This document shows, in pieces, positions 8,572 to 18,503 of a stretch of DNA of 64,000 nucleotides. Numbering within the stretch: the stretch's first letter is position 1; every line of letters starts with the position of its first letter. The stretch is from Actinoplanes derwentensis (GTDB lineage: Bacteria; Actinomycetota; Actinomycetes; Mycobacteriales; Micromonosporaceae), in NCBI RefSeq assembly GCF_900104725.1, contig NZ_LT629758.1:1984001-2048000 (forward strand), in the 5' to 3' direction. Position numbers and translations under genes: made by a program. The notes under the pieces were generated by a model, which was not told the origin of the DNA, ran no database searches, and saw nothing but the letters and a program-made list of their open reading frames with translations.

Positions 8572-9585
8572 TCAGGCGCCGAGCAGATGAATCGAGTGCC
8601 GGGCCGAGTCGAGCACCCGTGCGGAGCCGGTCCGGGCGTACACGTCCAGGGCTGTGTCGGCGAATTTGATCGCGTGTTCGTCGCCGTCTTCGGCGGCCAG
8701 GGCCATCACGAGTTCCGGGGGACGGGCGGGCACCGGGCGTGCGGTGCCGGGGGAGTAGGCGGCGGTGATCGCGGCCGTCGCCGACCAGGCCGCTGCCAGG
8801 CTGGGTTTCCACAGGGCGTCCGGCAGGACGGGCAGGACGCGGGCGACGGCGCTGGGGGCGGTGGCCGCGTGGACCAGCATGACCGGGGCGGCGTACCCGT
8901 GGGTGCCGTGTCGCAGTGTCGCCGCCTCGACGATCGCTGCCAGCCTGGTGGGCACGTCGTCGGCGGGATCGCCGGGGACCGCACCGGAAGCGCCGGCCCA
9001 GCCGGGGGTGGCGGCCAGTTGCGCCAGCCGCTCCCGGGCGCCGGACCGCTGGTCGGGCACGCGCGGCACCGCGTCCAGCGCCGACCGTGGATCGGTCGCC
9101 GGGTAGGGGCCGGCGCCTGGTGGGGCGAGCGGCTGCCATCGTGCCGCCCAGTACGCCAGGCCCTGCCCCAGTTCGCCGATTCGGGCGGGTGTCGGACCGT
9201 CGATCAGGGACCGCACCGCGTGTCCGACTCGGATCACCCCGTGCGTCGCGCCCGCGGCGATACCGGGCAGCAGCCGCGGCCACCAGGAGACCAGCACCTC
9301 CCGCCACGGTGCCAGCGCGAGTTCCCGGTCGAAGAAGTTCAGCCAGTCGCCGGTACGAGTGGGGTCGCCGAGTGGTGATTCCCAGTCGTCGGCCAGGACC
9401 GGGCTGATGCCGCGTGGCCGGGTTTCGAGGCGGTCGGCGTAGTCGTCGAGCCACCGGTGCACGATCCGCTCGTGTCCGTGCCGGATCAGCGCCTCGGCGG
9501 CCATCGGCGCGTGATTGGACAGCCATCCGTCGCGTTCCGGCCCGGTTCCACGGAGCCGCTCGTACACCTCATCGACGTTTGTCAT
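8572..9585 (-). CDS. Questin oxidase family protein (DUF4243)
   Basis: 337 residues. The N-terminal LSNHAPMAAEAL followed by HGHERIVHRWLDDYADRL, and the later SWWPRLLPGIAAGATHGVIRVGHAVR, are the conserved His-rich segments of the questin-oxidase-like family; the fungal founding member is a Baeyer-Villiger-type enzyme of anthraquinone metabolism. Bacterial members are mostly uncharacterised. No signal peptide. It is divergent from the acetyltransferase at 9626 with only 40 bases between, so the two probably share a promoter region. The actual substrate is unknown. Confidence 0.75.
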   Translation of the reverse strand: MTNVDEVYERLRGTGPERDGWLSNHAPMAAEALIRHGHERIVHRWLDDYADRLETRPRGISPVLADDWESPLGDPTRTGDWLNFFDRELALAPWREVLVSWWPRLLPGIAAGATHGVIRVGHAVRSLIDGPTPARIGELGQGLAYWAARWQPLAPPGAGPYPATDPRSALDAVPRVPDQRSGARERLAQLAATPGWAGASGAVPGDPADDVPTRLAAIVEAATLRHGTHGYAAPVMLVHAATAPSAVARVLPVLPDALWKPSLAAAWSATAAITAAYSPGTARPVPARPPELVMALAAEDGDEHAIKFADTALDVYARTGSARVLDSARHSIHLLGA

Positions 9586-9625
9586 GCTTTAGATTCTGCA
9601 ACCTGAACCACGGTGGAGGTAAAGC

Positions 9626-10834
9626 ATGGACGGTCGCTACCGCATTCGCCCTGGCCGGGCCACGGACGTCACCGCGATCGCCGAGTTGCAGGCCTCGGTG
9701 CAGCTGCAGGACCGTACCGGTGGGAAGCCGCATCCACAGATCGCGTCCTGGGTCGAGGACCTGATGGCCGGGCATCCGTCGGTGCGCCCGGAGGACTTCC
9801 TGGTGGCCGAGCAGGACGGCCGTGTGGTGGCCAGCCTCGTCGAACTGCGGCAGGAGTGGAGTCTCGCCGGGGTGCGCCTGCCGGTGGCGATGATCGAGCT
9901 GGTCGGCACGGTGCCGGAGCATCGCGGTAACCGGCTGACCGACCGGCTCTTCGAAGTGTTGCACCGCAGACTGGCCGACGACGGTGTGCCGCTGCAGGTC
10001 ATCGAGGGCATCCCGTACTTCTACCGCCGGTTCGGCTACGAGTACGCCCTGGCCAACGACGGCGCCCCGACGATCCCGGTCAACGCCCTGCCGGACGGGC
10101 CGACGGTCGGCGGTCTGCGTCCGGCGACCGTGGACGACGCGGACGCGCTTGCCGCCGTCGACCGGGAACTGGCCGGGACCGGGGTGCTGAGCTGTCCCCG
10201 GGACGCGGCCGCCTGGCGTTACGAGATCGCCGGCCGCCGTCCGGACGACATCGCCCGCCGGGTCGTTGCCGTACACGAGGACGGCGGCTACCTCGTGCAC
10301 ACTCCACAGACGGCCATCGTGGTCGCGGCGACGGTGCGGCCGGACGACGCCGTCTACGCATACCTGCGGCAGGCCGCCGGGCCGGACCAGACCGAGCTCC
10401 GGCTGCTGCTCGGCCCGGAGCACCCGCTGAGCCTGTCCGGCCCGGCGGGTGTGCCCCGTCGTACCCGCGGCTGGTATGTCCGCACCGGCGACCCCGCCGA
10501 CCTGCTCGCTCGCCTGAAACCCGTGCTTCAGGCGCGTTGGCAGGCGGCGGATCTGCGGTGGCCGGGGCCGTCCATGACGGTCGGGACGTACGGCCGGGCC
10601 GCACGCCTGCACTTCACCGACGGCCTCCTCACCCACGTCACCACCCATCGTGGCCGCGCCGAACAGGACGCCATGATCCCGCCCGGCGCGCTGCTACAGC
10701 TGGCCCTCGGTCATCGCAGTCTGCCGGAGATCCTCGCCGAGTGGCCGGACTGCCTGCCCGGCGACCGGATCACCGAGCGTTTTCTGACGGCGGCGTTTCC
10801 ACGGGTTCCGGTGCGGGTGTGGCCTTGCGCCTGA
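9626..10834 (+). CDS. Eis-like GNAT N-acetyltransferase
   Basis: 402 residues, starting at an ATG behind a strong GGAGG. The first 130 residues form a GNAT domain with the acetyl-CoA segment [17 protein letters not shown]; the following [16 protein letters not shown] is typical of the Eis group. A second degenerate GNAT-like domain and a C-terminal SCP2-like segment (about 310-400) follow, the three-part layout and length of Eis proteins. These acetylate amines of aminoglycosides or proteins. The physiological substrate here is not evident. Its last 65 bases overlap convergently the end of tctA. Confidence 0.8.
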   Translation: MDGRYRIRPGRATDVTAIAELQASVQLQDRTGGKPHPQIASWVEDLMAGHPSVRPEDFLVAEQDGRVVASLVELRQEWSLAGVRLPVAMIELVGTVPEHRGNRLTDRLFEVLHRRLADDGVPLQVIEGIPYFYRRFGYEYALANDGAPTIPVNALPDGPTVGGLRPATVDDADALAAVDRELAGTGVLSCPRDAAAWRYEIAGRRPDDIARRVVAVHEDGGYLVHTPQTAIVVAATVRPDDAVYAYLRQAAGPDQTELRLLLGPEHPLSLSGPAGVPRRTRGWYVRTGDPADLLARLKPVLQARWQAADLRWPGPSMTVGTYGRAARLHFTDGLLTHVTTHRGRAEQDAMIPPGALLQLALGHRSLPEILAEWPDCLPGDRITERFLTAAFPRVPVRVWPCA

Positions 10835-12302
10835 CAAGCAGACGCAGCAGCGGCCAGCACAGGATCAGCAGGATGATGCCGTAGATCAGGTACGAGATCG
10901 GGCCGCCGAGCAGGCCGGACAGGTCGCCGCCGGACAGTTGCAGCGCCATCCGGCCCTGTCGTTCGGCCATCGGGCCGAGGATCACCCCGACGATCAGCGG
11001 GAGGACCGGCAGTCCGAAGCGCCGCATCCCGAACCCGAGCAGCCCCAGCAACAGCAACAGCAGCAGGTCGAAGGGCTGGGCGTTGACGGCGTACGCGCCC
11101 ATCGAGGCGAAGAACAGGATCCCGGCGTACAGGTACGGGCGCGGCACCCGCAGCAGTCGCGCCCACACCGGGGCCAGTGGCAGGTTCAGTACCAGCAGCA
11201 GCAGGTTGCCGACGAACAGGCTGGCGATCAGCGTCCACACCAGTGTCGACTCGCGTTGCAGCAGCAACGGGCCGGGCTGGATGCCGTAGCCCTGGAAGGC
11301 GGCGAGCATGACCGCGGCGGTGGCGTTGGTCGGCAGCCCGAGTGCCAGCATCGGTACCAGGGTTCCGGCGGCGGACGCGTTGTTGGCGGCTTCCGGCCCG
11401 GCCACGCCCTCGATCGCACCCTTGCCGAACTGTTCCGGGTGCTTGGTGAGGCGCTTTTCCAGCGCGTACGACAGGTAGGTGGGGATCTCGGCGCCCCCGG
11501 CGGGCATCACGCCGAACGGGAAGCCGAGTGCGGTGCCCCGCAGCCACGGTTTCCACGAACGCCGCCAGTCGTCGCGGCCCAGCCACGGCTGACCGACCGG
11601 GATCACTTCGACGGGGCGTTTGAGCAGGTGAGCGGCCACCCACAGGGTTTCGCCGACGGCGAAGATGCCGACCGCGACCACGATCACGTCGATGCCGTCG
11701 GCCAGTTGCGGCAGGTCGAAGGTGAGCCGCTGCTGGCCGGTCACCCGGTCGATGCCGACCAGCCCGACGGTCAGGCCGATCAGCAGGGACGCGAACCCGC
11801 GGATCCGGGACACGCCGAGCACCGCGCTGACCGCGATGAACCCGAGCAGCATGATCGCCAGATAGTCGGGGGCGCCGAGACTGATCGCGAACGACACCAT
11901 CGGCGGGGTCACGAACACCAGCAGCAGAGTGCCGATGGTGCCCGCCACGAACGAGCCGATCGCCGCCGTCGCCAGAGCTTGCGCGGCCCGCCCGGCTTTG
12001 GCCATCTTGTTGCCCTCGATGGCGGTCACCACCGACGACGACTCGCCGGGGGTGTTGAGCAGGATGGACGTGGTGGATCCGCCGTACATGCCGCCGTAGA
12101 AGATGCCGGCGAACATGATGAACGCCTGCGTCGGTTCCATGCCGTAGGTGAGCGGCAGCAGCAGCGCCACCGTCATCGCCGGGCCGATGCCGGGCAGCAC
12201 CCCGACCGCGGTGCCGATGGTGACGCCGATCAGGGCGATCAGCAGGTTCTGTGGCGTCACCACGTTGGCGAAACCGTCGAGCAGGTTGGTCAGTTCGGTC
12301 AT
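10770..12302 (-). CDS. tctA: Tripartite tricarboxylate transporter, large permease TctA
   Basis: 510 residues with about 12 hydrophobic segments. Family hallmarks include the N-terminal [26 protein letters not shown] and the repeat-like internal [25 protein letters not shown], the two pseudo-symmetric Gly/Pro loops of TctA. It forms the main channel of a secondary tricarboxylate (citrate-type) importer, using the binding protein encoded by tctC and the small subunit TctB. Its start overlaps the tctB stop as TGATG, so it is coupled. Last gene of the tctCBA operon. Confidence 0.93.
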   Translation of the reverse strand: MTELTNLLDGFANVVTPQNLLIALIGVTIGTAVGVLPGIGPAMTVALLLPLTYGMEPTQAFIMFAGIFYGGMYGGSTTSILLNTPGESSSVVTAIEGNKMAKAGRAAQALATAAIGSFVAGTIGTLLLVFVTPPMVSFAISLGAPDYLAIMLLGFIAVSAVLGVSRIRGFASLLIGLTVGLVGIDRVTGQQRLTFDLPQLADGIDVIVVAVGIFAVGETLWVAAHLLKRPVEVIPVGQPWLGRDDWRRSWKPWLRGTALGFPFGVMPAGGAEIPTYLSYALEKRLTKHPEQFGKGAIEGVAGPEAANNASAAGTLVPMLALGLPTNATAAVMLAAFQGYGIQPGPLLLQRESTLVWTLIASLFVGNLLLLVLNLPLAPVWARLLRVPRPYLYAGILFFASMGAYAVNAQPFDLLLLLLLGLLGFGMRRFGLPVLPLIVGVILGPMAERQGRMALQLSGGDLSGLLGGPISYLIYGIILLILCWPLLRLLVRRKATPAPEPVETPPSENAR

Positions 12303-12787
12303 CAGAGGATCCCCTGCAGGACACCGGCGGGCAGGTTGACGCCGAGGCCGATCGCGAAACCGTAGAAGGTGACCAGGGCCAGCGAGACCGCGATCACCGG
12401 CGTGAGCAGGTGCTTTCGGGATCCGAGGGCGTACGCCGAACCCCAGAACAGCAGTGACCCGCTGATCACCCAGCCGAGCGGTTCGATCAGCACCGCGTTC
12501 AGCCCGAACGCCACGATCAGCAGCACCACGGTCCGCCAGTCGATCCTCGATGTCAGGTCGACGTCCTCGCCGTCCTCCTCTTTGCCGGTGCCGCCGCGGG
12601 ACACGTCGATCGCGTACACCACCGCGACGACCAGCAGCAGCGCGCCGATCAGGATCGGTACCGGCCGCGGCCCGATCGGGTCGTTGCTGCTGGTGGCATG
12701 CCCGATCGTGGTGGCGTCGACCAGGACCAGCACCCCGATCGCGGCGAGAAAGGCGCAGACCCCGTACTGGGCCCGGTCCTTGGTCAC
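12302..12787 (-). CDS. tctB: Tripartite tricarboxylate transporter, small subunit TctB
   Basis: 161 residues from a GTG that overlaps the tctC stop (GTGA). Four membrane helices are visible: about 8-26, 42-60, 85-103 and 112-150, the usual TctB topology. The charged loop [14 protein letters not shown] lies between helices two and three. TctB is the poorly conserved membrane partner of TctA. Start chosen from translational coupling; longer frames upstream are shadows of tctC. Confidence 0.9.
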   Translation of the reverse strand: MTKDRAQYGVCAFLAAIGVLVLVDATTIGHATSSNDPIGPRPVPILIGALLLVVAVVYAIDVSRGGTGKEEDGEDVDLTSRIDWRTVVLLIVAFGLNAVLIEPLGWVISGSLLFWGSAYALGSRKHLLTPVIAVSLALVTFYGFAIGLGVNLPAGVLQGIL

Positions 12788-13767
12788 GCCAGACCCAGGT
12801 CTTTCAGGACGTCGGCGACCGCCTTGTCCTGCTCGGTCAGGAACGTCGCGAACTGGTCGCCGGTGACGAACGCGTCGGTCCAGCCGTGCTTGGTGACCTC
12901 CGCCTTCCACGCGTCGGTGGCGTGCATCCGGGTCAGCACGTCGATCCACTGCTGCTTGTCGGCGGCGGAGATCTCCGGCGGGGCGACGATGCCCCGCCAG
13001 TTCGTGAAGACCATGTCGATGCCGGATTCCTTCAGCGTCGGCACGTCCTTCACCGCGTCCAGGCGCTGCTCGCTGGTGACCGCGAGGACCCGTACCTGCC
13101 CGGCTTCGACCTGGTCCAGGAACTCGCCGACACCACTGGCGCCGAACGCGATCTTGCCGCCGAGGACTGCGGGCAACAGTTCGCCGCCCCCGTCGTACGA
13201 CACGAAATTGACGGTCTTGGGGTCGATCCCGACGGTTTTCGCCAACCGCATGGGCAGCAGGTGGTCCGGCCCGCCGGGCGAGGATCCGCCGCCTACGGCG
13301 ATCTTGCCGGGGTCGGCCTTCCACGCCGCGACCAGGTCGTTGATGGTCTTATAGGGCGATTCCTTGGGTACGACGATGGCCCCGGGTTCCTCGATGACCT
13401 TCGCCAGTGGCGTGGTCTGGGTCAGTTTCGCCGGCGACTTCTGGGTGTAGGACGCCCCGACCACACCGAGGCCCATCTGCATCGCCAGCTTGCCGTTGCC
13501 CTTCTCGTTGACGGTGCGCTGCAACCCGACCACACCACCGGCCCCGGACAGGTTGAACACTTCGACACCCGAGGCGATCTGGTTGTCCTCCATCACCTTG
13601 GCGATGGTGCGGGCCGTCGTGTCGTACCCGCCGCCCGGGGTGTTCGGCACCATCAGCCGCAGATCGGCGACCGGACCACCCGCCTCGGTCTTGCCCGCGG
13701 TCGCGCCGCACGCGGTGACTGTCAACGTCATCAGCCCGGCCAAGATCGCCTTCGTCGATGTTTTCAT
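12784..13767 (-). CDS. tctC: Tricarboxylate-binding lipoprotein TctC
   Basis: 327 residues. The ATG at 13767 is preceded by a purine-rich GAAAGAGAAA and gives a clean lipoprotein signal peptide ending in the lipobox L-T-V-T-A-C-G with Cys at about residue 20, so the mature protein is anchored outside the membrane. The Bug/TctC fold is shown by [20 protein letters not shown] near residue 38 and by [19 protein letters not shown] and [10 protein letters not shown] later. It captures a carboxylate and delivers it to TctA/TctB. First gene of the operon, divergent from the sensor kinase gene at 13867. Confidence 0.93.
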   Translation of the reverse strand: MKTSTKAILAGLMTLTVTACGATAGKTEAGGPVADLRLMVPNTPGGGYDTTARTIAKVMEDNQIASGVEVFNLSGAGGVVGLQRTVNEKGNGKLAMQMGLGVVGASYTQKSPAKLTQTTPLAKVIEEPGAIVVPKESPYKTINDLVAAWKADPGKIAVGGGSSPGGPDHLLPMRLAKTVGIDPKTVNFVSYDGGGELLPAVLGGKIAFGASGVGEFLDQVEAGQVRVLAVTSEQRLDAVKDVPTLKESGIDMVFTNWRGIVAPPEISAADKQQWIDVLTRMHATDAWKAEVTKHGWTDAFVTGDQFATFLTEQDKAVADVLKDLGLA

Positions 13768-13866
13768 CGCTGTTTCTCTTTCGTTTCGGGACGGTCCGGC
13801 GCGATGATGGTGGCCCTCGCGCGACGGCATGTCTGCGTTCTGTAATCAGCGAAGGTTGAGTAATTT

Positions 13867-15456
13867 GTGGTCGCGAACCTGAAGAGGCCGACACTCGCCG
13901 GACAACTACTGGTTCTCCAACTCGCGATCATCGTGATCGTGCTGGTGGCGGTGGCCGCGCTGTCCCTCGCCCAATCCGCCGCCACGTTCAACCGGGTCGA
14001 GGGCCGCCGGGTCGCCGCCCTCGCCGAACAACTCGCCGACAACCCGCTGATCCGCGCCCAGCTGGAACAACCCGCACCCGGCGCCGCCCTGCCCGCCCTC
14101 GTGCAGGCCACCCAGACCCAGTCCGGCGTCAGCTCGGTCACCGTCGCCGACACCCGCGGCATCGTCGTCGATTCGACCGACCCCACTCTGGTACGGGAGA
14201 GGCTGCCGCTCGGCGACCAGTCGGTGGCTCACGGCCGCAGCTGGTCCGGCGAGTTACGCCTGAACGGGACCCTCGAACTGGTCGCCCAGGTGCCGGTGCT
14301 CGGCGATCAGCACGACAACCTCGGCCGCCAACTGGGCGTGGTCGTCATCGGCGAGGTGTCGCCGACCCTGTGGCAACGGGCGCTCGACGCCTCGTACAAC
14401 ATCGGGATCTATCTCGGTCTGGCCAGTCTCGTCGGCCTGACCGGATCGTGGCTGCTGGCCCGGCGGATCAAGCGCCAGACCCTGGGCCTGGAACCGCGCG
14501 AGATCGCCGGCCTCGCCGAACACCGGGAAGCGATGTTGTACGGGATCGCCGAAGGTGTCATCGCGCTCGACCCGCACCATCGGATCACCCTGGTCAACGC
14601 CCCCGGCCGGGCCTTGCTCGACCTGCCCGAGGACTGCGTCGGCCGGTCGCTCGGCGAGTTGGACGTCGACGGCCGGCTCGCCGAGGTCCTGTCCGGCGGC
14701 GATGCCTCCTCCTCCCGTGGCCGTGATCAAGTGGTCGTCCGCGCCGGGCGGGTCCTCGTGATGAACCGGATGAGCGTCACCGGCCTCGGCTCGGTCACCA
14801 CGCTGCGTGACCGCACCGAGCTGGCGCAGCTGGAACGGGAGATGGGCTCGTTCCGCAGCACCACCGAACTGTTGCGGGCCCAGGCCCACGAGTTCGCCAA
14901 CCAGCTGCACACCATCTCCGGGTTGATCCAGATCGGCGAGCACGACGAGGTCGTCCAGTACGTCGACGCGCTCGCCCGGCACCGGGAGTCCCTGGACCTG
15001 ACCCTGACCAGCCGGGTCCACGACACCGCCGTGGCCGCGCTGCTGATGGCGAAGTCGGCGCAGGCCGCCGAGCGCCGCGTACGGCTGAAGATCTCCGAGC
15101 GCACCTCGCTGGACCGTCTGGAACCGGCCGACGCCGCGGATGTCGCCACGGTCGTCGGCAATCTGGTCGACAACGCCATCGACGCCTGCTGCTCCGGCGA
15201 CGACGCCTGGGTCGAGGTCGAACTGCGGCAGGACACGTCGACCGTGGAGATCGTGGTTCGCGACTCCGGCCCCGGGGTCGCGGAGTCCCTGGCCCGGGAA
15301 GTGTTCTCCCACGGGTTCACCACCAAAGTCGCTGAACAGGGCGAACGTGGCATCGGACTGGCCCTGACCCGGCTGATCTGCACCCGGCACGGTGGCGAGG
15401 TGGCCGTCACCGGCGCGATGTTCACCGCCCGTCTCACCGTAGGGGGAACGTCATGA
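13867..15456 (+). CDS. CitA/DcuS-type sensor histidine kinase
   Basis: 529 residues from a GTG. Two membrane helices (about 18-38 and 175-195) flank an extracytoplasmic PAS-like sensor domain with the typical VADTRGIVVDST segment. A cytoplasmic PAS domain follows, then the phosphoacceptor H341 in QAHEFANQLHTISGL and an ATPase domain with N-box NLVDNAIDA and G-boxes DSGPG and GERGIGLAL. This is the family that senses di- and tricarboxylates. Divergence from tctCBA suggests it senses the transported substrate and controls that operon through the coupled regulator. The 99-base gap at 13768-13866 must hold both promoters. Confidence 0.9.
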   Translation: MVANLKRPTLAGQLLVLQLAIIVIVLVAVAALSLAQSAATFNRVEGRRVAALAEQLADNPLIRAQLEQPAPGAALPALVQATQTQSGVSSVTVADTRGIVVDSTDPTLVRERLPLGDQSVAHGRSWSGELRLNGTLELVAQVPVLGDQHDNLGRQLGVVVIGEVSPTLWQRALDASYNIGIYLGLASLVGLTGSWLLARRIKRQTLGLEPREIAGLAEHREAMLYGIAEGVIALDPHHRITLVNAPGRALLDLPEDCVGRSLGELDVDGRLAEVLSGGDASSSRGRDQVVVRAGRVLVMNRMSVTGLGSVTTLRDRTELAQLEREMGSFRSTTELLRAQAHEFANQLHTISGLIQIGEHDEVVQYVDALARHRESLDLTLTSRVHDTAVAALLMAKSAQAAERRVRLKISERTSLDRLEPADAADVATVVGNLVDNAIDACCSGDDAWVEVELRQDTSTVEIVVRDSGPGVAESLAREVFSHGFTTKVAEQGERGIGLALTRLICTRHGGEVAVTGAMFTARLTVGGTS

Positions 15457-16124
15457 TCGGTGTCCTGGTCGTCGACGACGACTTCCGGGTGGCCCGCATC
15501 CATCGCAGTTTCGTGGACCGGATCCCCGGGTTCGGCGTCGTCGGCGTGGCCCACTCCGGAGCCTCCTGCCTGGACCAGGTCCGACGGCACGCGCCGGACC
15601 TGGTGCTGCTCGACCTGTACCTGCCGGACATGTTCGGCCTGGACGTGGCCGCCCGGTTACGCGCCGACGGCCACGACTGCGACGTCCTGGTCATCTCGGC
15701 GGCGAAGGAAGCCGACGCGATCCGTGGCGCCGTCCGCAGCGGAGTCGTCAACTACCTGCTCAAACCGTTCGGCTTCGACGACCTGCGCACCCGGCTGGAG
15801 CAGTACGCCACCCAGCGCACCGGCCTGTACGCCACCTCGGTGCACGACCAGGCCGACATCGATCGCGCCCTGACCTGCGCGCCCCGGGCCGGCAACGCCC
15901 TGCCGAAAGGCCTGAGCAGCGAGACCGACCAGCTGGTCCGCACCGCCCTGAGCACCGCGGCCGGGACACTGTCGGCCGCCGAATGTGCTGACCAGATCGG
16001 TATCTCCCGGGTCAGCGCCCGCCGCTACCTGGAACACCTGCACACCACCGCCCGCGCTGACGTCACGCTGCGTTACTCGGTGCCGGGCCGCCCTGAGCGT
16101 CGCTATCGCTGGATCGGCGCGTAG
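15453..16124 (+). CDS. CitB/DctR-type response regulator
   Basis: 223 residues. ATG overlaps the kinase stop (ATGA). The receiver domain shows the acidic pocket VVDDD at the start, phosphoacceptor D54 in LLDLYLPD, a Ser in the VISAAKE switch and a Lys in YLLKPFGFDD. The C-terminal part, TLSAAECADQIGISRVSARRYLEHL, is a helix-turn-helix of the kind found in CitB/DcuR regulators. It should bind DNA near tctC when phosphorylated by the adjacent kinase. Confidence 0.9.
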   Translation: MIGVLVVDDDFRVARIHRSFVDRIPGFGVVGVAHSGASCLDQVRRHAPDLVLLDLYLPDMFGLDVAARLRADGHDCDVLVISAAKEADAIRGAVRSGVVNYLLKPFGFDDLRTRLEQYATQRTGLYATSVHDQADIDRALTCAPRAGNALPKGLSSETDQLVRTALSTAAGTLSAAECADQIGISRVSARRYLEHLHTTARADVTLRYSVPGRPERRYRWIGA

Positions 16125-16167
16125 GGGCCGCCGGGGCTCCGGACTGTCCACTGTATATGGTCGAGAG

Positions 16168-16761
16168 GTGACGCAAACCCGTAAACGGGGCCCGCGGGGT
16201 CCGTATCATTCCGGGCGGGAAGCGCAACGGGCCATCCTCGACGCCGCCCGCGCGGTCTTCGCCGAACACGGGTTCCGTGGGGGAGTGCTGCGCGACGTCG
16301 CGGTGCGTGCCGGAGTCAGCGCCGCCAACATCATTCACCACTTCGGCTCCAAGGAAGCGCTGCTGACCGCCCTGCTGGCGGAGCGCGACATGGGCGGCAG
16401 CCTGATGTTGCGGACCTCGCCGGCCGGATTCATCGCCGAGCTGCGGGACCTGGTCCGCCGCAACGCCGCCGACCCCGACATGATCCGCCTGTTCAGCACC
16501 CTCGCCGCCGAGGCGACGGCCCCCGACCATCCGGCGCACGAGTTCTTCCGCGAGCGGTACGCGACAGTCACCCAGGAGACCACCACCGCCGTCGAGACCG
16601 CCCGCGAGGAGGGCGTCCTGCCCTCCGGCCCACCGGCCGACCAGATCGCCGCCGGTCTGATCGCGGTGATGGACGGCCTGCAGACCCAGTGGCTGCTGGA
16701 CCCCGGTTTCGACATGGTCGCCGCCTTCGACGCCCACCTCACCGCCATCGGCGCCGACTGA
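16168..16761 (+). CDS. TetR family regulator
   Basis: 197 residues from a GTG with GAGAGG close in front. Residues 20-65 form the TetR DNA-binding helix-turn-helix (FRGGVLRDVAVRAGVSAANIIHHFGSKEALL). The C-terminal ligand domain has no recognisable specificity. It begins 43 bases after the response regulator and is not obviously part of that operon. No target operator or adjacent enzyme was identified. Confidence 0.85.
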   Translation: MTQTRKRGPRGPYHSGREAQRAILDAARAVFAEHGFRGGVLRDVAVRAGVSAANIIHHFGSKEALLTALLAERDMGGSLMLRTSPAGFIAELRDLVRRNAADPDMIRLFSTLAAEATAPDHPAHEFFRERYATVTQETTTAVETAREEGVLPSGPPADQIAAGLIAVMDGLQTQWLLDPGFDMVAAFDAHLTAIGAD

Positions 16762-16802
16762 GCCAGGAAGTAGCCGTCTGAATCAGCAAGCAGCCGTCTA
16801 AG

Positions 16803-17126
16803 TCAGGAAGCCGCCGACGGTGCGCGGGCCGCTGGGAAGAGGGTCAGCTGCTCGGTCGGGGCCAGGCCGGTGGTCTCGTCGGCGCCGCGGCGGCGCAGGC
16901 AGCGGCGGCACGTCACCGAAGCCGTCGTCGGGCGCAGGGCGGCCAGCTCGCCGCCGCTGACGCCGACGTGGCACAGGGGTGCCGGCACCTCCAGCTCGCC
17001 CAGCCAGCGGACGGTGGCCACGGCGTGCACCGCGCTGCCGCCGCGCACATAGGCGTTGTGACCGGCGAAGTCGGCGACCGCGCGGGCCACCACGGTGGCG
17101 AGGAGTTCCCCAGCGGAAGTGGTCAC
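16803..17126 (-). CDS. Hypothetical protein with a CRRC motif
   Basis: 107 residues from a GTG. The middle contains APLCHVGV and the later SVTCRRCLRRRGAD, so three cysteines and a histidine could form a small zinc site. No membrane segment or signal peptide. The family is not recognised. It is convergent with the TetR gene, 41 bases away. Confidence 0.5.
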   Translation of the reverse strand: MTTSAGELLATVVARAVADFAGHNAYVRGGSAVHAVATVRWLGELEVPAPLCHVGVSGGELAALRPTTASVTCRRCLRRRGADETTGLAPTEQLTLFPAARAPSAAS

Positions 17127-17269
17127 CCGGCCATCATGCTCCGCGGGTGCGACATTCCAGGCCGCCGGCGACGCCGAACCGTCGAGGTGTCAGCCGGATC
17201 ACGCCGAGCACTCCGTCGGCGTGCTCTCTCAGCGCACTCCGTCAGCGTCCTCCGTATGGCGGGACTCTC

Positions 17270-18136
17270 TCAGCAGGGGGCGATCGACCTGGCCGGGCCG
17301 CCGATCCGATACCAGCGGTCGCCCGTGCCGCTGTATTTCATGACCATGTCCCGGTTGGGGGAGAGAGCGTAGAGGGCGGTGTCCCCGACGGAGAAGGTGT
17401 AACCCGGGCCGCCGATCCGGTACCACCGGCCGTCGCGGTAGCGGACGATGTCGCCGGAGGCGGGGCTGATGGCGAAGAGCCCGTACCCGCCGGCGTACAA
17501 CTTGCGGGCCGGCCCGCCGATCCGGTTCCAGGTCTCGCCCTGTCCGCTGTAACGGTTCACGGAGCTGCCGTCCGGCGCGAGCCCGTAGAGCGCCTGCCCG
17601 GAGACGACGAACTCCCGCCCCGGTCCACCGACCCGGGTCCACTGACTGCTGCGGTACCGGAGGATGTCACCGGAGGTGGGCCTGGTGACGAAGAAGCCGT
17701 AGCCACCGGCGTACAGCGTCCGGGCCGGCCCGCCGACCCTGGTCCAGGTGTCGCCCTGACCACTCCAGCGGTTGACGGAACTGCTGTCCGGCGCGAGCCC
17801 GTAGAGCGCTTGCCCGGACACCACGAACTGCCGCCCCGGACCGCCGACCCGCGACCACCGGCCGTCACGGTAGCCGTAGATGTTCCCGGAGTTCGGATTC
17901 GTCGCGAAGAAGCCGGCCCCGCCGCCGTAGATGTTCCGCGCCGGCCCGCCGATCCGGGTCCACGACACGCCCCGCCCTTGGTAGCGGCTCACCGAACCAC
18001 CGTCCGGTGCGACGGCACACACCGTGCTGGTCGTCGCGAGCCGGGCCTGCGCGGGCAGGGCTCCGGCGCCGACGGTCGCGACGGCCAGCAGACCGGCACC
18101 ACCGCGGCGCAACAGGTTCCTGGTCGCGAGTCTCAT
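17270..18136 (-). CDS. Secreted tandem-repeat (beta-propeller-like) protein
   Basis: 288 residues. The ATG at 18136 is fixed by GAGGAGG a few bases upstream, and a signal peptide with an RNLLRR n-region and an ALPAQA cleavage site follows. The mature part is a run of about six units of roughly 38-40 residues, each with W-x-R-[IV]-G-G-P and alternating Y-G/L-Y-A-G and Y-R-[DS] segments. Such regular Gly/Trp/Tyr repeats occur in tachylectin-like propellers and other secreted lectins. Carbohydrate or surface binding is an inference. Two units are nearly identical at DNA level, so recent unit duplication is likely. Confidence 0.75.
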   Translation of the reverse strand: MRLATRNLLRRGGAGLLAVATVGAGALPAQARLATTSTVCAVAPDGGSVSRYQGRGVSWTRIGGPARNIYGGGAGFFATNPNSGNIYGYRDGRWSRVGGPGRQFVVSGQALYGLAPDSSSVNRWSGQGDTWTRVGGPARTLYAGGYGFFVTRPTSGDILRYRSSQWTRVGGPGREFVVSGQALYGLAPDGSSVNRYSGQGETWNRIGGPARKLYAGGYGLFAISPASGDIVRYRDGRWYRIGGPGYTFSVGDTALYALSPNRDMVMKYSGTGDRWYRIGGPARSIAPC

Positions 18137-18271
18137 CAAGGCCTCCTCATCGATGTGGGTGGGTGAACGCCAGCCCGTACCGATTCTGTGGGCCCTCCGA
18201 GCAGCGGATACAGCGAATGCGCGAACACCACCCACCGTCGCGATGGGACTCGTGTCGATAGCCTGGGACCC

Positions 18272-18469
18272 GTGACGAGCGACGAGGTGCCGGTCGGCCG
18301 GCTGACGCTCGCCGGGCGGGTCGAGGCCGGGGACCGGGCGGTCGAGTTGGCCCGGCCGGTGTTCCTGCGGGCGGGGGAGACGATCCAGGTCGACGGCGAT
18401 TTCGTACGGGTACGCGGGGCGGACGGGAGTGTCATGTCGTACCCAGGTGAAGGGTTCTGGCTCTGCTAA
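18272..18469 (+). CDS. Small hypothetical protein
   Basis: 65 residues starting at GTG. The sequence VGRLTLAGRVEAGDRAVELARPVFLRAGETIQVDGDFVRVRG looks like a small beta-rich domain. An alternative longer start upstream is poorly supported. It ends four bases before the KstR-like palindrome of the next gene. Function unknown. Confidence 0.45.
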   Translation: MTSDEVPVGRLTLAGRVEAGDRAVELARPVFLRAGETIQVDGDFVRVRGADGSVMSYPGEGFWLC

Positions 18470-18472
18470 ATT

Positions 18473-18488
18473 CTAGAACATGTTCTAG
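18473..18488. promoter_or_regulatory. Perfect palindrome matching the KstR operator pattern
   Basis: CTAGAACATGTTCTAG is a perfect 16-bp palindrome whose inner 14 bases fit TNNAACNNGTTNNA, the published operator pattern of KstR, the TetR-type repressor of cholesterol catabolism in mycobacteria and rhodococci. It lies 15 bases upstream of the ATG of a ketosteroid-isomerase-like gene, overlapping the likely promoter or leader. The match is seen; binding is inferred. Confidence 0.65.
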
Positions 18489-18503
18489 TCTTGGAGGGTT
18501 CGG

